DNA from: Sedimentisphaerales bacterium
GTDB taxonomy: Bacteria; Planctomycetota; Phycisphaerae; Sedimentisphaerales; Anaerobacaceae
Direction of reading: 5' to 3'
Assembly: GCA_016932095.1 (NCBI GenBank)
Contig: JAFGDN010000025.1
Span: 1 to 47,900 of the forward strand
DNA length: 47,900 bases
Numbering within the stretch: the first letter of the stretch is position 1; each line of letters begins with the position of its first letter. This document shows, piece after piece, positions 15,771 through 21,861 of this stretch. The position numbers and the translations under genes were made by a program. The notes beneath the pieces were generated by a model. That model saw only the letters and a list, made by a program, of their open reading frames with translations. It ran no database searches and had not been told where the DNA came from.

Positions 15771-16070
15771 GTGGACGATTTTCAAAAAGAATTTAACGAG
15801 CTTTGCAGAACCACAAGCACTCTTGAAGTGCAATTCGCTAATGCCCTGCAAAAAACTCATGGACTCGAACTCGGGACTCTGGACAATCTCTTGGGGGTAA
15901 AATCCCAGCTTGAATTGTTTATAGCAGATTTCGAGGATTCTATCCGCCTATTGAATGATGGAGAGCATGAAATCACCATTGATTACCTGTCAGAATGGAC
16001 TAATAGTTGTCGGGAAGCTTTGAAAAGAACAGAGGAAAAAATTGAAAAAGGTGATTACAAAACAGAGTGA
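15771..16070 (+). CDS. Hypothetical acidic helical element protein
   Basis: The 99-residue protein starts with GTG 15771, 2 nt after the preceding stop codon. It is acidic and predicted helical (DFQKEFNELCRTT, FIADFEDSIRLLND, REALKRTEEKIEKGD). No domain is recognised. Its place before the capsid gene could suit a scaffold or head-decoration role, but nothing in the sequence shows this. Confidence 0.5.
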   Translation: MDDFQKEFNELCRTTSTLEVQFANALQKTHGLELGTLDNLLGVKSQLELFIADFEDSIRLLNDGEHEITIDYLSEWTNSCREALKRTEEKIEKGDYKTE

Positions 16071-16072
16071 TT

Positions 16073-16196
16073 CACGCCACGGCGGTTTTGCTCTGATTTT
16101 TTTGTGGTTAGTTTATTGTGATGAAGTATTTTGCACGCCACGGCGGCTAAAGCTTCAAGGAAACAGAAATAATACTTTATCAAAAGGAGCTTTATT
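16073..16196 (+). repeat. Two copies of CACGCCACGGCGG before the capsid gene
   Basis: CACGCCACGGCGG occurs at 16073-16085 and 16134-16146. The second copy continues CTAAAGCTTCA, and a diverged form (GCCACGGCAACTAAAACTTCA) lies after the capsid gene at 17529-17549. The spacing is 48 bp and there are only two close copies, so it is not a CRISPR array. AAAAGGAG near 16182-16189 is the capsid ribosome-binding site. Confidence 0.55.
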
Positions 16197-17495
16197 ATGA
16201 AGATTTTAGCAGGTATGCGTAAAAAATTATATGACTTGAGCAAAATTGAAGATACACGCAGTTTGTCTGACGTGGAGCTTGCCGAGGTCGAGCGGCTTGA
16301 AAATGAAATTGTCAAGCGTAAAGAATTCCTCGAAAAGCAACGTCAACTCGATGTAGCTGATGACGGCGATGAAAGCCAGGATATCGGTATCGGTTTAGCA
16401 GCACCACCGAAGGGCAAAAAAGGCAAGGTGGATAACGGCGGCTTTGAGAATGCAGGTGAGTTCATGCAGGCCCTTTACCGCAAGTCACGTGGTGAAGGAT
16501 TTGATGACCGCTTGAGGAAATTGCAGGTTGCCGCGGTATCCAATTCGGATACAGGTGGGTTCGCGGTGCCGACGCAGTTTGTGCAGAGGGCTTTCGATAA
16601 CGGCCCTGCGGGGGAAAACGGCATTGTGCTGTTGAACCTGTGCGATAAGGTCCCGATGACCAGTGATAAGATGACTGCCCCAGGCCTGCAAAATAACAGC
16701 CACGCCGTTGCACCGTTCGGCATCGCGTGGTCACAGGTTAGCGAAAATGGGGACATTCCCGAAACCGATGTTGAGCTTCGAGCCATTCAGCTTGAGGCAT
16801 ATAAATCCGCCTGTTTGTTCTATGCCTCGAACGAATGGCTGGCTGATAGTGCTCCGTTTATGAGAAATCGGCTCAGCGAAATATTCAACAACTCGCTCCG
16901 TTGGTATATCGAGAACAAGATTATTACCGGCACGGGAGTTGGAATGCCAAAGGGTGCTCTCAATGCGGCTGCGACGTTGCAGATTAACAAGGAAACGGGG
17001 CAGGCAGCGGACACGATTATGACCGAGAATATCCTCAAGATGTGGGCCAGGTTGTTGCCTGGTAGTCATAGTCGGGCTATCTGGATGGCGAATCAGACGT
17101 GCTTCCCTGAGCTGGCAGCATTGAAGTTGATAATCAAGAACGTCGCCGGCACCGAGAACGTGGGTGGAAGCTTTGTGCCCCTGCTGCAAATCAACAACAG
17201 CGGCATCGCTGGCCAACCCGCGACAAGCATCCTCGGCCGGCCGTTACATTTCTCGGAGCACTTGCCGGTATTGGGCGATGCAGGGGATCTTATCCTAATC
17301 GACCCGCTGCTGTATGTTCTTGGTGACAGGCAGCAATTGGTCTTGGATGCAAGTCCGCATTTCAAATTCAATCAGGATAAGACAACATTCAGAGGCAAGG
17401 CAAGGTTTGATGGTGAGCCGGCATTGAGCAGCACGTTCACGCCAAAGAACGGTGACACGTGTGGCTGGTGTGTGAAGATACAGGCACGGACCTAA
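16197..17495 (+). CDS. HK97-fold major capsid protein
   Basis: The 432-residue protein has an N-terminal coiled coil (VELAEVERLENEIVKRKEFL) and an acidic linker like the HK97 delta/scaffold domain. The mature part begins after about residue 105 with the family start SNSDTGGFAVPTQFVQ. It contains the E-loop/spine-type segments GIAWSQVSENGDIPETD and TDVELRAIQLEAYKSAC, and a P-loop/axial region with LGRPLHFSEHLP and LILIDPLLYVLGDR. The family normally needs a protease to remove the delta domain; no protease gene is present. AAAAGGAG precedes ATG 16197. Flanked by short direct repeats. Confidence 0.93.
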   Translation: MKILAGMRKKLYDLSKIEDTRSLSDVELAEVERLENEIVKRKEFLEKQRQLDVADDGDESQDIGIGLAAPPKGKKGKVDNGGFENAGEFMQALYRKSRGEGFDDRLRKLQVAAVSNSDTGGFAVPTQFVQRAFDNGPAGENGIVLLNLCDKVPMTSDKMTAPGLQNNSHAVAPFGIAWSQVSENGDIPETDVELRAIQLEAYKSACLFYASNEWLADSAPFMRNRLSEIFNNSLRWYIENKIITGTGVGMPKGALNAAATLQINKETGQAADTIMTENILKMWARLLPGSHSRAIWMANQTCFPELAALKLIIKNVAGTENVGGSFVPLLQINNSGIAGQPATSILGRPLHFSEHLPVLGDAGDLILIDPLLYVLGDRQQLVLDASPHFKFNQDKTTFRGKARFDGEPALSSTFTPKNGDTCGWCVKIQART

Positions 17496-17691
17496 AATGG
17501 TCTGAGTTATCCTTGAGGGATTTGGTATGCCACGGCAACTAAAACTTCATTGATAGCTAACAGTTTCATTCTGACCTGTCAGGACTTGTAGTCATTGGCA
17601 GGGTAAAATCCTCTCTTAAACAGAGTGAGGGCGAAAAGGCAATGATAAAGCTTAAGTAGCCCTCACAATGTTATAAAGCGATGGGGCGACG

Positions 17692-17877
17692 ATGCGAAAA
17701 AGAGAGCCGGATGTTGTTGAGTTAGCTAAGAAACAGAGGCACTTGTATCTATTGCAAAAGGTCAAGCGGTGCCAGTTACTTAGCATACCAGAGATAGGTG
17801 AGCTTGAGTATTATGAACGCATTAGAGCAAACAACAACAAACGCAAGCGTGGCAGTAAGGCCCAAGACGTTCACTGA
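17692..17877 (+). CDS. Small basic hypothetical element protein
   Basis: The 61-residue basic protein (MRKREPDVVELAKKQRHLYL, NNNKRKRGSK) has no recognised domain. It overlaps the HNH gene by 65 nt in another frame. GGGGCGACG before the ATG is a moderate ribosome-binding site. It might be a head-associated DNA-binding protein, but that is not shown. Confidence 0.4.
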   Translation: MRKREPDVVELAKKQRHLYLLQKVKRCQLLSIPEIGELEYYERIRANNNKRKRGSKAQDVH

Positions 17878-18166
17878 GTTGAGGGAAGGGCAAAGGCACA
17901 GTCCAGTTGTTACTCGTGATAGTGCTTGTGAGCGTGGTTATAACTATCGCTGGCGTAAGGCACGCATTGCATACCTGATTAAGAACCCACTGTGTGTTGA
18001 GTGTGCGTCCGAAGGCCGCACTGAGCAGGCAGTGGTTGTTGACCACATCATTCCCCATAAAGGTAATCGTGAATTGTTTTGGAATAAGAACAATTGGCAG
18101 GGCTTATGTAAACGTCACCATGATATTAAAACTGCTAAACAAGATGGGGGATTCGGTCGCGTATGA
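17813..18166 (+). CDS. HNH endonuclease of the phage packaging type
   Basis: The 117-residue nuclease has the HNH core: CVEC (zinc ligands), VVVDHIIPHKGN, NWQGLCKRHHDIKTAKQDGG, with the catalytic His in DHIIPH and the closing CxxxHxxKT signature. HNH proteins of this size next to terminase small subunit genes are required with terminase for cos cleavage in HK97- and phiSLT-like phages. Start is ATG 17813; GTG 17798 is an alternative. A cos-like region and the terminase small subunit follow at once. Confidence 0.85.
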   Translation: MNALEQTTTNASVAVRPKTFTELREGQRHSPVVTRDSACERGYNYRWRKARIAYLIKNPLCVECASEGRTEQAVVVDHIIPHKGNRELFWNKNNWQGLCKRHHDIKTAKQDGGFGRV

Positions 18167-18211
18167 TTAAAGATAATTGTATATGTTCGTTGTCTTTAAT
18201 GTGCATAGGCA

Positions 18212-18301
18212 GGGGGGGACATAATCCCTACAGTCCGAGAATTTGTAGACCGCGTCCCAGCTCGCTCTTTTTTTTGTCAAAATTCGACAGGGGGGGGGTA
18301 A
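18212..18301. other. Candidate cos (packaging) site
   Basis: Between the HNH and terminase genes lies a ~90-bp stretch bounded by G-runs (18212-18218, seven G; 18290-18298, nine G). It contains ATAATCCCTACAGTC, GACCGCG and an 8-T run followed by GTCAAAATTCG. This arrangement resembles the region between HNH and P27-type small terminase genes of cos phages, where the cohesive-end site lies. The exact nick positions cannot be read from sequence. Confidence 0.5.
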
Positions 18302-18319
18302 AGGTGAAAAAGGACAATA

Positions 18320-18790
18320 ATGGGTAGGCCGAGAAAGCCAACAACACTGCTTAAAATACACGGAACTTTCCGTGAGGATAGACGTGCAACAGACGAACCG
18401 ATGCCAGCCATTGCTATTCCGTCGATGCCGAAATTTCTTAAGGGTGAAGCCGCTGCGGAGTGGGAGCGTGTCGCCCCGCTACTTGCCAAGATGAAATGTT
18501 TGACTGAATGGGATAGGTCACTGCTCGCGGCCTACTGTTTCGAATGGGGCGTTTACGTTGAGCTCTGTAAAAAGGTCAAGCTCAAAGACCTTACCATTAC
18601 CACGGTAAGCGGTAACAAGATTTATAATCCACTTTTAGCATCTCGAAACAAAGCATTGAGCAATCTAAAAGAGCTTGCCATTCAGTTCGGCTTAAGCCCG
18701 AGCTCGCGTTCACGGCTATCGGTCAGTGAAGAGGAAGAATCTAATCCGTTCCTTGCATTATTGCAACGAAGGGGTATACGGGGCAGTTGA
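18320..18790 (+). CDS. Phage terminase small subunit, P27 family
   Basis: The 156-residue protein opens with the P27 signature GRPRKPTTLLKIHGTFREDR and continues with FLKGEAAAEWERVAPLLAKM, LTEWDRSLLAAYC and KALSNLKELAIQFGLSPSSR, all typical of the family. It should recognise the adjacent cos-like site and select DNA for packaging. In phages it is followed by terminase large subunit; here only about 250 bp separate it from an unrelated gene, so the motor ATPase must come from elsewhere or is lost. AAGGAC precedes ATG 18320. Confidence 0.92.
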   Translation: MGRPRKPTTLLKIHGTFREDRRATDEPMPAIAIPSMPKFLKGEAAAEWERVAPLLAKMKCLTEWDRSLLAAYCFEWGVYVELCKKVKLKDLTITTVSGNKIYNPLLASRNKALSNLKELAIQFGLSPSSRSRLSVSEEEESNPFLALLQRRGIRGS

Positions 18791-18886
18791 CGCGGACTTT
18801 TTCGATTACAGGCGGTATTTTGTGCGTATTTTGGGGTTCTGGCAGGGAAGCCGACCGTTTTACAGGACGTGATTATTCAATAAAAT

Positions 18887-18915
18887 TTGGTGAACGGGTG
18901 AAAATTTGTTATACT
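18887..18915 (+). promoter_or_regulatory. Candidate promoter before the structured RNA
   Basis: TTGGTG (18887-18892) and TATACT (18910-18915) are separated by 17 bp. The -10 matches the sigma-70 consensus at five of six positions, the -35 at three. Initiation about seven bases downstream would place +1 at or next to the first base of the inverted repeat at 18922. Confidence 0.45.
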
Positions 18916-18921
18916 TTAAGT

Positions 18922-19015
18922 GTTAGAACCTTAAGATGCAATTCCACCGAACATTTATGGCCGGGCGTGGTTTGTCCGTAAGGGGCAGCCGTTCCTCGTA
19001 TCTTGAGGTTCTAAC
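18922..19015 (+). ncRNA. Candidate structured RNA closed by a 16-bp stem
   Basis: GTTAGAACCTTAAGAT (18922-18937) pairs with ATCTTGAGGTTCTAAC (19000-19015) over all 16 positions with a single G-U. The 62-nt loop is GC-rich and can form smaller helices (for example CCAC with GTGG and GAAC with GTTC). It sits in the leader of the gene at 19047, with a promoter just before it. It may be a leader regulator, a small RNA, or a DNA site such as an origin. No known family is recognised. Confidence 0.5.
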
Positions 19016-19046
19016 AACGACCGGCCGCTTCTATTTGGGGTGATTT

Positions 19047-19523
19047 ATGAGGAGCAATAAAAGAACGTTTTACGCAGAGGATTTAGGAGCTTGGGGATTC
19101 ACACAACAAGAGATTGACGCCCTTGTTCAAAAAGACGTCATAGCAGCGGCTAAGAAAATCGAAAATCCTGTTCTATTTACGTTTTCGCCCAAGGTGGTTC
19201 GCTGGCTTTTATATGCCTTAGAACATAAGACCACTAATCACCCTTGCGAGGGTATCGACCAAGAAAATCTAAACATAGACCTGAAATTTGCAAAAGCAGA
19301 ATTCGCCAAATATCCGGCTGGGCTTCACGGCCGTATCATCGAGGCCATATACAAGGACCTGCCTGAATTTGAGATTGAATGCAATAAAGAGAGAGAGGAA
19401 GAACGGCTCTGCAACGAATGGACGGCCCTCCTCGATAACAAAACAACGGACGAAATCAGGGCTATGATTACTCAAGTGAAAGCATGTGAACAAGGGCGGT
19501 GTGTAAATGGCAAGCGTAATTAG
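19047..19523 (+). CDS. Hypothetical element protein upstream of integrase
   Basis: The 158-residue, charged, mostly helical protein (FYAEDLGAWGFTQQEIDALV, PKVVRWLLYALEHK, CNKEREEERLCNEW) has no recognised domain. GGGGTG precedes ATG 19047. It overlaps the integrase start by 17 nt, so the two are probably co-translated, and its leader contains the 16-bp-stem RNA. A role tied to integration control is possible by position only. Confidence 0.6.
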   Translation: MRSNKRTFYAEDLGAWGFTQQEIDALVQKDVIAAAKKIENPVLFTFSPKVVRWLLYALEHKTTNHPCEGIDQENLNIDLKFAKAEFAKYPAGLHGRIIEAIYKDLPEFEIECNKEREEERLCNEWTALLDNKTTDEIRAMITQVKACEQGRCVNGKRN

Positions 19524-20889
19524 ACAAAAAACAGATAGCGGGATTCGATATCTAATCCAGCTTAGCCCGGGTGAAAACGAGGCACGGCCGAAAATCAGCT
19601 TGGGTTATGTAACCAAGAGCCAGGCCGAGGCCGCTAAGCTCAATATCGAAAGCGTTATCAAATGCAAAAACACGGGTGCCATAGTATCACCCGCGGTGCA
19701 GGAATGGCTGATAGGCATAGCCGACGGCCTTAGAAAACGCCTGACGGTCCTCAAAATTATCGAGTCGAAAAAAAGCGGCCCGAGCATCACGGTTGCTGAA
19801 TGGGTGAGCCGGTATATTCAAAGCCGTCCCGACGTCAAGGCAATTACGACGGGCAAGTGGCAGAACGCCGCGAATAAGCTCTCAGCTTTTTTCAGGGGGC
19901 AAAACATCGAGGACGTCACGGTTCAACAGGCAAAAGATTTCAGGGTTTATTTGAAATCGGACCAGCTCTCAGAGAATACCGTGCGGAGATTGATAGGTCT
20001 ATCCAGACAGTTTTTTAAGGCCGCGATTGACGCCGGCCGTCTGGATAAGAATCCGTTCGCGGGGCAGCCGATAGCAGTCAGGGCCAACCCGGCAAGGTTC
20101 TTTTACGTGGGGCAGGAAATGGCTTTGAAGGTCCTCGATGCTTGCCCGGATGCTCAATGGCGGCTCATATTTGGCCTGACAAGGTGGGGCGGCCTGCGTT
20201 GCCCCAGTGAGGTCCTTCGGCTCGAATGGCAGGACGTGGATTTTGAGCATGACCGCTTTACCGTTCACGCCTGTAAAACAGAACATCATGCCGATAGCGG
20301 CATCAGAACGGTCCCGATGTTTCCTGAGCTGAGGCCGTTGTTTCAAGATGCCTTTGACAAGGCCGAGGCGGGGGACGTTTATTGTATCACTCGTTATAGG
20401 GACAAATCGGTAAATTTACGGACAAGCATGTCGAAAATTATCCGCAGAGCTGGGCTTGAGGTTTGGCCGAAGATATTTCAGAATCTCAGGAGCACCCGGG
20501 AAACCGAGCTGTTCAAAATGACTCACGGCAACGTCAAGGCCGTCTGTAAATGGATAGGTAACAGTCCAGAGATTGCAATGCAGCATTACGCACAAGTCAC
20601 CGAAGCGGACATTCAGGAAGCGGCCAAGCTATCACTGATAAGCGATGCCGAAAGTCGGGTGCAAAAAACGGTGCATAATCCGGTGCAGACACCCGTTGCA
20701 ATGAATCGCACCGAGTCGCAAGCGATTGTTGTAAATCCTTGTGGTTACGAAACCAAGCGAGAGTTTGCGACATTGTGCGAAAATAAAAATTACCCCCAAG
20801 GGGACTCGAACCCCTGTCGCCGGGATGAGAACCCGGTATCCTGGGCCGCTAGACGATGGGGGCGGTTTTTATTTTCGATTTCAGTATAA
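19507..20889 (+). CDS. int: Tyrosine recombinase/phage integrase (integrated form)
   Basis: The 460-residue frame has a core-binding SAM-like domain (about 95-190: VAEWVSRYIQSRP, IEDVTVQQAKDFRVYLKSD) and a catalytic domain with Arg231 in WGGLRCPSEVLRLEW, Arg328 in QNLRSTRETEL (Gln325 replaces the usual His of HxxR), KWIGNSPE in place of the GHS region, and nucleophile Tyr361 in MQHYAQV. The att core falls at codons 429-433. Codons after that read antisense through tRNA-Glu and are host sequence, so the natural element product probably ends with the tail encoded at 9795-9995. It overlaps the upstream unknown gene. Confidence 0.93.
   Translation: MASVIRQKTDSGIRYLIQLSPGENEARPKISLGYVTKSQAEAAKLNIESVIKCKNTGAIVSPAVQEWLIGIADGLRKRLTVLKIIESKKSGPSITVAEWVSRYIQSRPDVKAITTGKWQNAANKLSAFFRGQNIEDVTVQQAKDFRVYLKSDQLSENTVRRLIGLSRQFFKAAIDAGRLDKNPFAGQPIAVRANPARFFYVGQEMALKVLDACPDAQWRLIFGLTRWGGLRCPSEVLRLEWQDVDFEHDRFTVHACKTEHHADSGIRTVPMFPELRPLFQDAFDKAEAGDVYCITRYRDKSVNLRTSMSKIIRRAGLEVWPKIFQNLRSTRETELFKMTHGNVKAVCKWIGNSPEIAMQHYAQVTEADIQEAAKLSLISDAESRVQKTVHNPVQTPVAMNRTESQAIVVNPCGYETKREFATLCENKNYPQGDSNPCRRDENPVSWAARRWGRFLFSISV
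20791..20804. other. attR core (right 14-bp direct repeat, in tRNA-Glu 3' end)
   Basis: TACCCCCAAGGGGA is identical to 9795-9808. It covers the discriminator base, the acceptor 3' strand and the first part of the T-arm of tRNA-Glu. Everything to the right is host sequence and the tRNA is intact. Confidence 0.87.
20791..20863 (-). tRNA. tRNA-Glu (anticodon CTC)
   Basis: On the minus strand the sequence folds as a 73-nt tRNA: acceptor GCCCCCA with TGGGGGT, anticodon stem CCGGG/CCCGG around loop TTCTCAT (anticodon CTC, plus positions 20827-20829), T-stem AGGGG/CCCCT with TTCGAGT loop, discriminator A, no encoded CCA. Its 3' end is the attachment site of the element. Confidence 0.95.
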
Positions 20890-20930
20890 CAAAAACCGCA
20901 GGAGGGTCAATATCTCGATGTTTACGAGGA

Positions 20931-20968
20931 TAAAAAAGACAGCCGGCAACATTTTTGCCGGCTGTCTT
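20931..20968 (-). terminator. Intrinsic terminator of the small membrane protein gene
   Basis: AAGACAGCCGGCAA (20936-20949) pairs perfectly with TTGCCGGCTGTCTT (20955-20968), a 14-bp stem with a 5-nt loop. On the minus strand it is followed by a T-run (complement of 20932-20937), so it ends transcription from the gene at 21000-21320. Confidence 0.85.
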
Positions 20969-20999
20969 GAATTTTGACTAAACGATAATGTTAATAGTT

Positions 21000-21320
21000 T
21001 TAATTTGCTGAGCCGACAAGCTGCTCGCTGGGAGCTCGCTTCTGGCTTGGCTGGCTCTCGGGCTGATTTTGGGCTCCATTTTGTTCCCCGAGCATTTTTT
21101 CAAGCTTTTCAATGCGCGCAGACATTTCTATTCGACGCTTCATCTCGCTGCCGCAGCCTATGAACATAAAGGCGGAATTGATGAGAAAGAGCAGATACGC
21201 CCACCAATGGGCGTTACTCCAGACCGGTTGTGGAGAGACAATAAACGGCAGTGCAACTATCAGAAGCGTGAACCCTATGATGTATTCAAATACAAATATT
21301 ATCTTTTTATCCGAAAACAT
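21000..21320 (-). CDS. Small membrane protein with C-terminal coiled coil
   Basis: The 106-residue protein has two transmembrane helices (FEYIIGFTLLIVALPFIV and WWAYLLFLINSAFMFIGC), then a short coiled coil (RIEMSARIEKLEKMLGEQ) and a Gln/Pro/Ser-rich tail. No family is recognised. GGGAGCTG precedes the ATG and a strong terminator follows the stop, so it is a single-gene transcription unit. Confidence 0.65.
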   Translation of the reverse strand: MFSDKKIIFVFEYIIGFTLLIVALPFIVSPQPVWSNAHWWAYLLFLINSAFMFIGCGSEMKRRIEMSARIEKLEKMLGEQNGAQNQPESQPSQKRAPSEQLVGSAN

Positions 21321-21558
21321 ACTCAGCTCCCTATTCGACTTTCCATCTGTTTTTTATCCGCCTTTTCCGGCATACCTTTGTTCCATCATACCAATCGGCA
21401 TTTATAGACCTCGATGTTAGAAACTTTAAGCTTCTTAAAAAGTAATAACCAAATTCCTCTAAAACAAAAATGTTTCTGAAATAATCGTGAAAAACGCATC
21501 CGTATTATAGGACGCTGGAACGAACCCTCAAAATTGTCCGAATAAAGGATACCCTTAC

Positions 21559-21632
21559 TGGCGGCGGTCGGAGTCGAACCGACGACCCTGGGCTTATGAA
21601 TCCCATGCTCTAACCAGCTGAGCTACACCGCC
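21559..21632 (-). tRNA. tRNA with anticodon CAT (Met, or Ile2)
   Basis: The minus strand gives a 74-nt tRNA: acceptor GGCGGTG with CGCCGCC (one G-U), D-arm GCTC..GAGC, anticodon loop TTCATAA (anticodon CAT at plus 21596-21598) closed by TGGG/CCCA with an A-G mismatch at 31-39, T-stem GTCGG/CCGAC, discriminator A. Elongator Met and lysidine-modified Ile2 share this anticodon and I cannot separate them by eye. Confidence 0.9.
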
Positions 21633-21861
21633 CGTCTAAACTAATCTATACGACATTTTCGTTCCCTGCAAGCAATTCTTTGACCAGGAATAAGCAGTGT
21701 AATTTTCTTGTTACTCTGGAGCAGGTTAAAGACACGACCTGTCTTCCCTGCCCCATAATTAGGGGTTTACAAAGAGTATATTAAATGGTTTAATGTGCAA
21801 TCAGCTTATGGAGGATATTAAGGTGCACGGAAAATGATGAGATGGCTTTGGGACAGGAGTT

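Larger units (their letters stand above)
9795..20804 (+). mobile_element. Integrated phage-like element (satellite candidate) in tRNA-Glu
   Basis: An 11,010-bp insertion is bounded by a 14-bp direct repeat, TACCCCCAAGGGGA, at 9795-9808 and 20791-20804. The right copy is the 3' end of tRNA-Glu(CTC). All genes run on the plus strand: HTH, small membrane peptide, HTH protein, two small proteins, replication initiator, DnaC-like loader, tape measure, tail-type fragment, capsid, HNH nuclease, terminase small subunit, an unknown protein and integrase. I found no terminase large subunit, portal, prohead protease, lysis gene or further tail genes. It could be a phage satellite that depends on a helper, or a decayed prophage; the intact frames, cos-like site and open int frame across attP favour a functional element. 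Confidence 0.88.

Noticed and set aside
16073-16146. CRISPR-like repeats
   Set aside because: Only two 13-bp copies and a diverged third beyond a 1.3-kb gene; no array, no cas genes.
18787-18981. Possible 64-residue gene starting TTG after terminase small subunit, or a remnant of a large terminase
   Set aside because: TTG start inside the TerS stop, no ribosome-binding site and no family motif. The alternative frame (DFFDYRRYFVRILGFWQG) stops early and shows no terminase ATPase motif.
18922-19015. Integron attC-like site, because of GTTAGA and TCTAAC ends
   Set aside because: The orientation is opposite to attC sites, which start RYYYAAC and end GTTRRRY, and there is no integron integrase or cassette array.
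9795-20804. Ordinary complete prophage
   Set aside because: Only 11 kb, with no large terminase, portal, protease, lysis or most tail genes in any frame.
20805-20889. Last 28 codons of int as a genuine part of the protein
   Set aside because: They are antisense tRNA-Glu and host flank; the element-encoded continuation lies at the left end.
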